64,000 nt of DNA from NCBI GenBank assembly GCA_013399695.1, contig VXAU01001251.1:83191-147190 (forward strand), given 5' to 3'. The stretch is from Formicarius rufipectus (Eukaryota; Chordata; Aves; Passeriformes; Formicariidae). Each line of letters begins with the position of its first letter. Position 1 is the stretch's first letter. A program made the position numbers and the translations under genes. The notes beneath the pieces are model-generated. The model searched no databases, had not been told where the DNA came from, and saw only the letters and a list, made by a program, of their open reading frames with translations. This document shows positions 1 to 9,775 of this stretch, piece by piece.

Positions 1-123
1 CCGGACCAGATCACCGTGTCGGAGTTCATCGCCGAGACCACAGAGGATTACAACTCCCCGACCACCTCCAGCTTCACCACCCGGCTGCAGAACTGCAGGA
101 ACACGGTCACGCTGCTGGAAGAG
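1..123 (+). CDS. ASAP1: ASAP1 coding exon A (partial, first exon in window)
   Basis: ASAP1 is a multidomain Arf GTPase-activating protein that couples membrane curvature, PI(4,5)P2 and Arf GTP hydrolysis at focal adhesions, podosomes and membrane ruffles. This exon starts in frame at base 1 with PDQITVSEF and encodes 41 residues ending NTVTLLEE, the unstructured N-terminal tail and start of BAR helix 1. From memory, mammalian ASAP1 has the same stretch with Ser for Thr and His for Gln at two positions; ASAP2 differs clearly (HEDYKAP in place of TEDYNSP). The start codon is not visible: the expected ATG falls just before base 1, so I cannot tell whether the longer N-terminal form is made. The exon ends GAG with donor GTAAAG at 124, phase 0. 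It is CpG-rich compared with everything downstream. An open frame continues past 124 but is intronic read-through. Confidence 0.96.
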
Positions 124-3100
124 GTAAAGCATACACCCCCCCACACATCCCCTGTCCCCTTTGTATTTTCCTTTTCCTTTTTCCTTTTTGTTTTTCCCCC
201 ATTTTTCTCCTCTCTGTCTTTGAGAGAGCATCAGGGACCGGGCAGCACCAGCCGCCCGAATCCAGGGGAGCCAGAGGCGTTGGTATGCATGTAATCTGCC
301 TCTTTTAATTGTGGGACTTTGCTCTTGTGTTGAGCTAGTTACGGAAAGCTTTCCTGCCCTGGCGTCTCAAAGATTAGTGCGTAAAGCAGTTGTCTGAACT
401 TAAATACTGCTGTGGTGCTTCTTGGTGTTTTCAGTGTCGTCGGTTGTTGCAGCAGTAGAAGAACGCGTGAATGTCGGGATTTTTAGGGGGAAGATGAAGG
501 GGGAGTTTTGTTCGGGAGCGTTAGTAGAGGTTTTCCCCGGCCACTCATTACACTAAGGCAGCGCAGAACTCTGCAGAAATCTGACAAGGGTGACTACGTT
601 TAAGAAATGAGGTAAAGACGAAGGGATGAATGAGAAGTGCGGAAAATAGTATGAAAACAAAATTGGTGGAAGGAGAGGAGCAAAATAATACTGCAGAAGT
701 GATTATACAGTCTCAGCGTCTCAACCTTGAAGCCTCAGCGTTGGTTTTTTTTTCATGCTTGTTGTGAGCGTCATTTAAACGTTCACCCTGCTTTGCTGTC
801 AAGAAATAGGAGTGTGAAAATGGATAAACTTCCAGAGCTGGTTTCTAAGGGATATCAGTCTACTGCTTCCTATTTGAGGTTTCAGTATGATTTCCTGTGG
901 ACTATTTCAGCAGTTACGAGGAAATGTGTTCCAAATGACTTTAAAACTAGACAGTGTATAGCTCTTCTCTTGCCCTCTGTTTGCTTGAAGGTACGGGCAT
1001 AATGCCGCCAGAAGAAGACTGTTTTTTGCTGTTGTTGCATAGGTTGCAGTTAGTTGTTTCTTTGGTACACTTAGTTCATCGAGTATTTGTCAATTCTTCA
1101 GGAGCCAGTGCGTATCTAGGAGATTTAATAGAGCCTTAGTTTTCCTGAATGTGTTGGCGTGAACAAAACATTTGGTATGCAAGGAAGGAGTATTAATTAT
1201 TGAATTATGGTGTTTTCCTGATAGTCTTGGGTATGGAAAATATAATTCTATGGGATTAAGATCAGTTAAAGTTGCCTTAGTAGAAAAAAATGTCTGTGTT
1301 CAAAATTGTAACAGTGCTATTGCTTCCATCAACTGACCAGAGTGATTTTAAGTTCACATTTAAAATTATATATTTTATTTTTATTATGTAACCTAGATTA
1401 ACTTCTGTAACTTTTCCATAACTGTAACTGTTTTGTTTTGGTTTCTTCCTCTTGTGGTTGCTTATAGATTTGTCAGGAATCAACCTGTTAGGTTTGTGTT
1501 TGACAGTATTGCTGCCTCCTGGTCTTAACTATATGGCATAGGTATAGCCGTTGATATGCTTATTGCAGTTGACAGCATGCATACAGTTAAGTAAAAATAC
1601 ATATTTTATCATCACTAGTGATTTCTGTGGTGAGAATACAGCATAAGGCTTTCATGATTTGGGAGATACTTCAGAACAGACTGAATATGGTAATGCCCAT
1701 CCAAAGAAAAACAGAATATCAAAGATAAATACACAGTTCTGTACTGTTTTTGTTGATTTTGTGGATTTCAAAGTTTTTATTTCTGATTTGACAGAACAGG
1801 AAAGAATAGTGGGTACTTCTGGTGCTTGTGTTGCTATTTCTTAAATTTCTTTTGTTTGTATAACTGTTTTATGTGCCCTATTTAAATAGTTTGCAGTTTA
1901 AACTGATTCTGGGCTTGTTTTGTATAATTTTTTTAGTATCTGTAAATATAAAGAAAAAACCCCTTTATTTCATGAGAAACGAAATATAAATAAGCTCCAT
2001 GTTATGTGTGGAAAAAAAATCTGCAGCTCTCCCAAACTTGCGTTTATTAATTTGCATGGAGAAATGCAGATGGTCAGGATGTGGCAGGCAAAGTGCTCCT
2101 TTGGACTCTTTGTGTAGGCAAGCTACAGTTACAATGAAAACACAATTTTGCTGCTGCTGCTTTCGCACTGGGTTGGTTTCTATACACCTGCTTACATAAG
2201 TCAGTGGGTCCTGGGAAACAGGGACTTGAAAATGAGTGGTTGAAGTGGGTGTTCTGTAGCTCCTGCTGCTGTTGTCCATACATCATGGATGAGCAAAGTG
2301 CTCTTCAAGCAGTTTCTGAACATCGATTTTGAGCCTGCTATGTTAAGGCAAAGGGGATGATTCCATCCTCGCAGCTGTTTGATTTTCAACTGAATATTGC
2401 ATCTGGGTTGGAGCTCTCCCTGGGCTTTTGCAGGCAGTGTCAGGCTCTGTGCTATTGTGGCGCTGCTACCTGAAGTATCCTAGGTCATTATTTTATAATT
2501 AATTCAACAACCTGCACCTACATCAGTGATTATAAACTAGTTTGTGTTCAAACTAATTAGTGTCTTTATTCTAAACAAGACTGCAAACTGGAACTATTTT
2601 CTGAACACAACTGGTAGGGAAATTAAACAGATTTAACAAAAGTTAGATCTGTTTCTCAGCCTCTGCTGATTCCTACTGTAGTTCAGATTGGTGGTTAGAC
2701 CAGAACTGCCTTTTTATAAATACTATGGCAAAAAAGAGACAGGCGGTTTTGTGTATGTGTATACCTCTATCTAGTTCCCCCCTGCCCCAGTTAATACAAA
2801 ATTGTGAACTTACTCTTCCTTCACGACAATTAACAAGTTTTCTGAAATAATAAAGTAGGTGTTGGACTCACTTGCTGATTTTCTCACTTGCTTGTTTGTA
2901 GAAGGGTAGTCTGTTTGGCTGCGTGAATTGCGGCATATTATCTCCTAGCTGTGACTTTTTCCTATTATAATTAAAATTCTTTTCAGAGGAGATTTTGGAT
3001 CCAGTTAGATGCAGTTCTGGGATCAGTTTCAGCTGACATGCTTACATGTTTTCAGCAGGCATGTTTTCTGATTCCAGTGACTTTGCATTTGGTAAGTTTA

Positions 3101-3355
3101 CAGTGGAAAGCCCAACAAAGGCATACCTCAAAAAATGAGAACCATAGAAATGCTTCTCCAAAGTACTTCTCTGTGCTTGACTTAATATTAAAGAAAAATA
3201 AAGTAAAAAAGGCAAAACACCTTCCACCCAAACTTTATTTAAATCTGTTGTAATCTTATCAAAGAAGGCAGTAAGAACTTGCTATTAATGGTTTATTGAA
3301 CAGGAAGGTTTCATGCTACGTTGTTTAAACTACTGACACTTCTGAACATTTACAC
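124..3355. other. Intronic sequence, CpG edge then nothing recognised
   Basis: The first 500 bases keep a modest CpG content and may hold promoter-proximal regulatory sites, but I can name none. From about 600 to 3355 the sequence is ordinary AT-rich intron with no repeat, RNA gene or exon that I recognise. Confidence 0.6.
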
Positions 3356-3437
3356 GTTTGTTGGGGTTTTTTTTGGTTTTTTTGTTTAGTGGGGTTTTTT
3401 TGNTTTGGTGTGTGTGTGTTTTTGTTTGGCTTTTTTC
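3356..3437. repeat. T/G-rich low-complexity tract with an N
   Basis: Runs of T broken by G pairs, a short (TG)n at about 3409-3419 and one undetermined base at 3403. The length is probably unreliable in the assembly. Confidence 0.85.
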
Positions 3438-3844
3438 TTCTGAGTGGTGAAGCTTAAGTTTTTGTCATCCAGTCTCATCAGATGAGGAAAAAAAGGACCT
3501 TGCTGTCTTTGTAGCCAAGCTTAAGCATCATATAAAATAGTTATCAACAAATGCAAGATTTTTTTTTTACGGTCTTGTTCTTTTTAAAGCAGGAGTGTTA
3601 TATAAATGCCTCAGTTAAGCTCAAATATTAAGGTTCATTCTAGTCCTAAAATAATGGAGCTTTTTTCAAAGTCTTGCAGGGAGAAACAAAGCATTACAAT
3701 GTATTCTAGGTCTAATTTGACAGAATTGCAATGTATGTTCCTTTCTTTTGATTACTTCCACGTAATGTTACATTCTTGAAAAAAGAAGACATTTTCAATT
3801 TATTTCTGCATATGACTAGGATAGGTTCTTTTATAATGGAAGAC

Positions 3845-4200
3845 CTTTCCTCTTTAGAAAGGTTGAAAGTTGGAGTTGTTCAGCCTGAAGGTCAAAAGGC
3901 TCTGGGGAGAACTTAGAGCAGCTTCCCAGTGCCTTAAGGGGGTTACAAGAGAGCTGGAGAGGGTTGTTTATATGAAAGTATGGAGCTGATAGAACTAGGG
4001 GGAATGGCTTTAAACTGAATTAGATAAAGGGAAGACATTCTCTACTGTGAGAGCTATGAAACAATGGAACAGTTTGCTCAGGGATGCTGTGGATGCCCCA
4101 TCCCTGGAGATGTTCAAGGGCAAGTTTGATGGAGCTTTGAGCAACATGGTCTAGAGGAAGGTCATTTCCAACCCAAACTATAATATGATTCTATAATATT
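3845..4200 (+). mobile_element. CR1 LINE 3' fragment (sense)
   Basis: A 5'-truncated CR1 copy covering the end of ORF2 and the 3' UTR. Recognisable blocks in order: the GTTCAGCCTG block, the region corresponding to TFFTVRVTEHWNRLP, GATGCCCCATCCCTGGAGA, the GGAGCTTTGAGCAACATGGTCTA box, and the terminal TTCCAACCCAAACTA followed by the ATTCTATAAT-type microsatellite end. Many frame breaks; inactive and old. Confidence 0.9.
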
Positions 4201-7195
4201 TATATGAAAAGGAACTTATTGCGCATGTTACTGAATGGCTAATTACTTTCTTAAAGAAAAAAGTTGAAAATCTAAGTATAGACAGATTACTGATATAGTC
4301 TTTTAAAATGCAGTCTCTGCTTTACTCTGACCAGGCATACTTTTATATCCACAGAAGCTCGATGACTTGTGTTATGCAAATAGATTTTGGAGTTGATTTT
4401 AATAGTTGAGTTAATATTACTTTGTGAGCTAGTTGGAATTTTTAGGGAATGATGACATCTGTTCTGAGAATAAGTAGTGCACATATGGGATCACCACAAG
4501 ACTGTCTTGATTACCATTCTGCTGTGTCCCAGCTCCAGCTGAAAGGACATCCTTGCACTCAAGGGATTGCTCAGTTATCATGACCAGGCAGTTTTGAGTC
4601 TTTCTCCTAAAGTACCAGATGTTGTGCAGGACTGTCTTGAAATACAGAGGTTAAGATTAAATATTTAAATTCTCTTTAGGCAGGCTGGTAGATAAGAAGG
4701 GACAGTTAAAAGCTGATGATAAAAAAGTAGCTGCAGTTATTTCTGATGCCAGTATTACTGTTTAATGTCTGTTTTACTGTTGTACTTCTGTAGTACTTGA
4801 ATAGAGGACTTCCACTCTAAATCAACTTTTTTTTTTATTATGCACAAACTTTTTTCACAGTCCAGAATGATGAACAGTGGTTGGAGCTTTTGTGTCTGTG
4901 TATCTGAAAAGAAAGAAATGCTTATGTTGCTTCTACCACCTTGTTTCTCTTGAATTTTCTCTTGAAATATCACCTCTATATAACTGCAATGAGTAAATTG
5001 TAACATGCTATTCTATGTATTTCTTCATTTTTTAATTAAAATAAATTTTTATTTTGTAGAGGGTGAATCCAGGCAACTCCAGCAGCACTAGACTTAAAAC
5101 CAGCTTTTTCTAACCTTGTAACCTGTTGCTTATGGCCGTTAGAAATAGTCTTGCATCATAGGGAGCTTTGTACTTAAGAGCTGGTTCTTACGTAAGAGAC
5201 CACAAGCAATCTTCAGTTTTTGAAGAAATACGCTTTTGGTAGCAGACCATCTTAAAAATAACAGATAAGAAAAGTTTCTTTATTTAGTAAATAAAATTTG
5301 TTTTTACACCGAATGGCAAATTGCACCAAAGATGTAAAAATGGGCCTGTGAGTGTTCTGCGGGGCCACAATGACAGCACATGGGTGACTCCCAGTCACAA
5401 TACGGAAAACGAGATGCAGAAGGAGTTGACATCAGTGTCCTGTGTTTACAGTAGCTGTCTTGCAAAAAATGCAGCTGAGGGTGCTTTTATCTTTACATGC
5501 TACAGTATTTATTCATTTAGTGTGTAATCAGTTTTACCCTTCATTTGATAGTAGTCAAAGCATTTGGCTGTAATACGCAGCCAATCTCCTTTTACTTAGA
5601 TGTGACTGATGTGAGAAAAACCAAGAAATAGTCACTGGTAGCTCAAAGTTTCAGTCATGGCAGATGAATTAGCTTTGCCTCTTGAGAATTTGTGTTCATT
5701 TTAGACACATTTTTTGAATGTACTTACGGCTTTCAGTAGCTCATACTTTTTTTTGAGAAGTACTGCTTCTTGTTTTGAATTCCCAACAGGCTTCTTCGTG
5801 TTTACTCATCAGTTAGGAAGCTGTGAAAGTGCTCTTTGGTGCACTCTGTTCAGTATGCCGTGCAGGTAAATCCTGGTGGAGTGTGTACTGTGTAGTCATG
5901 GGAACTCAGCCCCAATGGAGGAGAGATGTTTAAAGTCACATGACTTACAGCTGGGTTTGCTATTCTAGTTAAAAAGCAATAAAAAAGTACTTTGAAGGAA
6001 ACAGAAAGGGGGGCAACACTGCACAAAACTGTTTGTTTCAGCATGGCGTCACTGAAAGACTGCACATAAATGATTCAGAACAGAATGAAATTGGTTGACT
6101 TAATTTCCAATGACTAACATTCAATTTTCATCACTGTTGTTCTGTTTTGCCCCAAATCTTCGTTCGCGAAGTCTAGCCATGAATGTTGTGATTTGTAACA
6201 GTGTGAATTAAGATGGCTGTTAATAATTTTAAAAAGCAGATGTGAAACAAATTTTACAGAGGATAACTGTAAGAAAGAACATAACATCTTATTTGAATGG
6301 AATAGTGCCTTGCAATAAAATCGTTAGGCAGAATCAAGCCCAGGATGCTAATTATTATTATTGTTTCAGGTGCAGAGGTAAGCAACATAAGGATGTTCTA
6401 AAAAAAGTGCTCTCAACCATTAGTCTGCTATTATATCTCATGGGAACCTTTTCAGAATCCAGTTAGTAGCATGTGCCATGGTACTTCTGTTAGAGACTGT
6501 TCCATCAGGTTTGATTAATATTGGCCAAGAGGCCTAAAGTTTATTGGTGAATGCAAAGGAAAACTCCTGAGATAATAGCTTAAGTTTCCTTTCAGGAAGG
6601 AGTGCAGCTGAAGGTATACTCCCTGCTGAGAAGTTATTTTACATTTCTAAAGAGACTGTATTGATCTGTCTTATTTATCGATATCTGTGTATATTGAGTT
6701 ATACATTTCAGTGAGCCAATTCTGAGGTTTTTTATAAGCATTGTGACAAGATTTTCGAGGACAGCAAACTTGATTGTGGTCATTATGGGATACAGTTCCT
6801 TTAATGCTCTTGTGATAGAAACAAGATGTTGTAAGGAACCCATTTCCCTCTTTACACACATAGATATGCATGTGAGTGCACGTGACCTCCTTGTCTCTTT
6901 TACTCACTGGTGAAAGGAGAGACCTGAGGTTGTATGGTTACTATTCGTAAGCCAGAGAGTATATGCTTTTCTTTCTTTCTAATAGCCACCTCTTTCTGGG
7001 CCTTACTTGTTTTATCCTTCTTGTTTTGTTTCTTAACAGGAGAAGTACAGAGTTCTTTCTGGTGCAGAAATAGAAGCTTAGGATACCAATAGAGGTTTTT
7101 CATTTGTTGCTTTTCCCCTTGTTAAGAACTGAAAATCCTTTATGGTGCTGGAGGTAACTTTCTGGAAAACAAAAGTCTTTAGGACTGTAAGACCT
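4201..7195. other. Unique intronic sequence, mostly nothing recognised
   Basis: AT-rich, with no repeat family recognised. A 14-base CpG-bearing hairpin lies at 6158-6171 and a microexon-like splice motif at 6343-6383 (described separately). The short open frames here show no family resemblance. Confidence 0.55.
6370..6377 (+). promoter_or_regulatory. Microexon-like splice motif (8 nt), speculative
   Basis: A perfect branch-point consensus TGCTAAT at about 6345 is followed by a T-rich stretch and TTTCAG ending at 6369, then GTGCAGAG (8 nt) and a good donor GTAAGC at 6378. The order branch point, acceptor, 8 nt, donor is that of a microexon. It would shift the ASAP1 frame, so inclusion would not give full-length protein. 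The polypyrimidine tract is interrupted by A residues, which weakens the case. Confidence 0.2.
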
Positions 7196-8175
7196 TGATC
7201 ATAGTGTGTTCTGATACCCTTCTGTCCAGACTGATGGACCAGGTGAGGGACCTGCAGGGCAGATGGGACATTGACTGGATTGCCAACCCCAGAGAGTGGG
7301 GATCAGTGGAGCAAAGTCCAGGTGGTAGCAGGTTGCAAGTGGCATCCTTGCAGGATCAGTTCCAGGACCAGAACTATTTGGTATCTTTTAATTATCTGCA
7401 TGATGGGCTGGAGTGTGATCTCAACAATTGTGTTTGGATTATACCAAGTTGTTCAATATGCTGGCAGGCAGAGAGGCTGTTCAGCAGGACCTGGAGAAGT
7501 GGCCTGACAGGAGGAGCCTTGTGTGGCCAATTGAAGAGAAATGTGAAATCCTGCACTGAGGATGGAGTAGCCACGTGCAGCAGTACAGGCTGACTAGAAG
7601 ACAGGTGTCTAAAGAAGGACCTTGGACTCCGGTGGATGATGTGTTGAGTGTGGGTTAGCTGTGACAAAGGCCAGCCATGCACTGGGCTGTGTTAATAAGA
7701 GTGCAGTCAGCAGCCAGAAAATAGTGGTTCTTCATGACTTCAGCAACTGTGAGACCAGATGGTAAAGATGGTATTTGGGGCTCAGTAGTACATGAAAGAA
7801 ATTATATTCTACCACAAGTTCAGGTGAGGTTCACCAAGATGATTAGGGGCCTAGATCATATTCCTTAAAGAAGGAAAACTGATTCTTCAGCCTTTGACAA
7901 GAGACGAAGGGAGGGTTATATTGCTTTGTCTGAGTTTGTAATTGGGAGAAACTGAGGAAGCTGAAATTCTGATTAGATTTGAGGAGGGGGTTGATGGTGT
8001 CTATTTGTGGTTATTCATTATTATTACTATTATTATTTTGAGGTTTTGTTTGTTTTGAACCATCAGTCTGATGAACCAGTGCCCAGAGAGAATGTGGAGC
8101 CTCTTGTGCACAGAGACATTCAAAACTCCACTTGACTGTAGAAGTAGGGCTCCTTAAAATTGTTTGGACTGCATG
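7196..8175 (+). mobile_element. CR1 LINE fragment with ORF2 reverse-transcriptase remnants (sense)
   Basis: A decayed sense copy of the 3' third of CR1. Recognisable pieces are the block before the RT palm (GTCCAGGTGGTAGCAGG), the 'GDQFQDQ' remnant of the PQGSVLGP region near 7350, a degraded F/YADD site near 7430, 'QQDLEKWPD' near 7485, and the AAATGTGAAATCCTGCAC block at 7539. After an ATT-rich insertion at about 8010-8060 it resumes with GCCCAGAGAGAATGTGGAG. Stops and frameshifts throughout. It pairs as an inverted repeat with the antisense CR1 at 8940-9775. Confidence 0.85.
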
Positions 8176-8231
8176 ATTTATTTAAGATGATAAGCAGGCA
8201 GAGTAAAGTGGCTGTTTAGTTTCATGAATGT

Positions 8232-8309
8232 GTTTTTGTGTTTTCAGGTAAAAGTTTATGCTGAGCTTATTCTTGGAAAAACATCACATTTAAACCTAAT
8301 AAAAATCAT
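8232..8309 (+). promoter_or_regulatory. Fused acceptor/donor at 8247/8248, weak recursive-splice candidate
   Basis: TGTTTTTGTGTTTTCAG ends at 8247 and is followed directly by GTAAAA at 8248. A further donor GTAAGC lies at 8310, so an RS-exon would span 8248-8309 (62 nt). The polypyrimidine tract contains several G residues and the reconstituted donor is below consensus, so this is weaker than the site at 8692. Confidence 0.25.
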
Positions 8310-8660
8310 GTAAGCAAACTTTTTTCCTTCAAGGAAAGACTTCTTATTAGAGGAAATGGGATACTACTCTTATTTCTGACAATATGTAGTTTAAAAAGTT
8401 TATCAAATTTGGGGTTTTGTATCATTTTTAAGAATAGTTTGAGCAGTTACTGAGTGCTTGACAATGTTATAATTCTTTTTAAATGATCAACCTGCAATTC
8501 TAGAAAGTCAGCTAGTTTATTCCGTGAAGTTATGACTGTATTACGGATTAACTATATCTCTGCTGGATTAACTTTACTTTTATTTCTAACTTTTCTTTTT
8601 CAGAAGATGATTTGAATTTTGAATTCTAGTGCTCCCACTTTGAATTTAGTAAACTAATTT

Positions 8661-8832
8661 TCTTTCTTGTTGTACTACATTTTACTTTTCAGGTAAGTTT
8701 CCTGTTGAGTTTTTTGGTTCTCAAAGCCAGAATATGGGGACTGAAGAAGGAAATATACCTGGAGAAGCATTCTTAATGCAAAACTTAGTCTTTTCCATAG
8801 CACTTCAGAAGAAGTTCTTAGAGATGGGAGAG
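8661..8832 (+). promoter_or_regulatory. Candidate recursive splice site with RS-exon
   Basis: A T-rich tract with a branch-point-like TGTACTAC at about 8671 runs into TTACTTTTCAG ending at 8692 and is followed at once by the consensus donor GTAAGT at 8693. Removing 124-8692 would leave exon 1 ending GAG joined to GTAAGT, a rebuilt strong donor. In vertebrates such sites are followed by a short RS-exon ending in its own donor; here a purine-rich stretch (GACTGAAGAAGGAAA) runs to GGGAGAG/GTGAGA, giving an RS-exon of 140 nt (8693-8832). Read in the ASAP1 frame it is open for 27 codons and then meets TAA, so retaining it would truncate the protein. Motif evidence only; not proven to be used. Confidence 0.45.
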
Positions 8833-8939
8833 GTGAGAAAGAATGAAATGTAGGAGGTTTTATTTGTTGAAAGAGTTTTGGCTTGTTACGAAACCACACT
8901 GGGATTTAGATATATAATTTGGTTAGATTTTTAACATTT

Positions 8940-9775
8940 AATTTCATAAAATATCTCAAGTCTGCCCTTGAGAAAGGTATATACTTTGATGCAGGTACCC
9001 CTCAGCCTACTCTTCTCCAAGCTGAACAAGCCAAGTGATCTCAGCTGCTTCTCATAAGTCTTGCCCTTAAGGCCTTTCACCATCTTGGTTGTCCTCTGGA
9101 CACCTGCTGATAATTTGGTGTCCTTCTTACATTGAAGCATTCACAGTACTTGAGGTGGGACCACTGCCACGTGGAACAGTCACCTCCCTTTGAGGGCAGT
9201 GCTCTGCTTGATGAACCACAGGACCTGGTTGGCCCTCCTGGCTGCCAGGGCACATTGCTGACTCACATTCAACTTGCCATTGTCCACCAGAATCCTCAAG
9301 GCCTTCTTGGCAGTTCGGCTCTCAATCCTTTCATCCCCCAGTATCTTGACATAGAGGATTGAGATGTCCCAGGTGCAGGACCTTGCACTTGGCCTTGTAA
9401 GTCTTCATGAGGTTCACATGGTCTCACTCATCAAGTCTCTACAAGCCTCAGGTGTCTCTGCATGGCATCTCTTCCCTCCAGTATATCAACTACACTGCTC
9501 ATTTTGGTGTCAGTGGCAAACTTGCGGAGAGTGCACTGAATCCCAGTGCCCATGTCATTAATAAGGATACTGAATAGTACTGGTCCCAGTATAGGCCCCT
9601 AAGGGACACAGCTCATTACTGCACTCTTTTTGGATCTTGAACCATTGGTTCAGACTCCTTGGATGTTGTCATTGGGCCAATTTCTTATCCATCAAAGCCA
9701 TATCTCTCCAATGAGTGACAAGGATGTTGTGTGAGACTGTGTCAGAAGTCAAGGCTGATGACATCAAAGTACATG
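8940..9775 (-). mobile_element. CR1 LINE ORF2 fragment (antisense)
   Basis: Read on the minus strand this is the C-terminal part of CR1 ORF2: an RT palm remnant (SVLGPVLFSIL-like then 'FATDTK' near 9510), 'LGILVDNGKLN'-like, 'QRTTKMVKGLKG' near 9080 and 'LRSLGLFSLEKSRLRG' near 9030. It lacks the CR1 3' UTR and terminal microsatellite, so it is truncated at both ends. Frameshifts and stops break the frame. Confidence 0.88.

Noticed and set aside
16..294. Open frame continuing exon A to 294
   Set aside because: The ASAP1 reading ends at the GTAAAG donor at 124; what follows is pyrimidine-rich intron read-through, and exon B at 45653 continues the protein exactly.
7195..7682. Open frames of 132, 78 and 96 codons
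   Set aside because: They lie inside a decayed CR1 ORF2 copy or on its opposite strand.
9132..9561. Plus-strand open frames
   Set aside because: They are the reverse complement of an antisense CR1 ORF2 fragment, not host genes.
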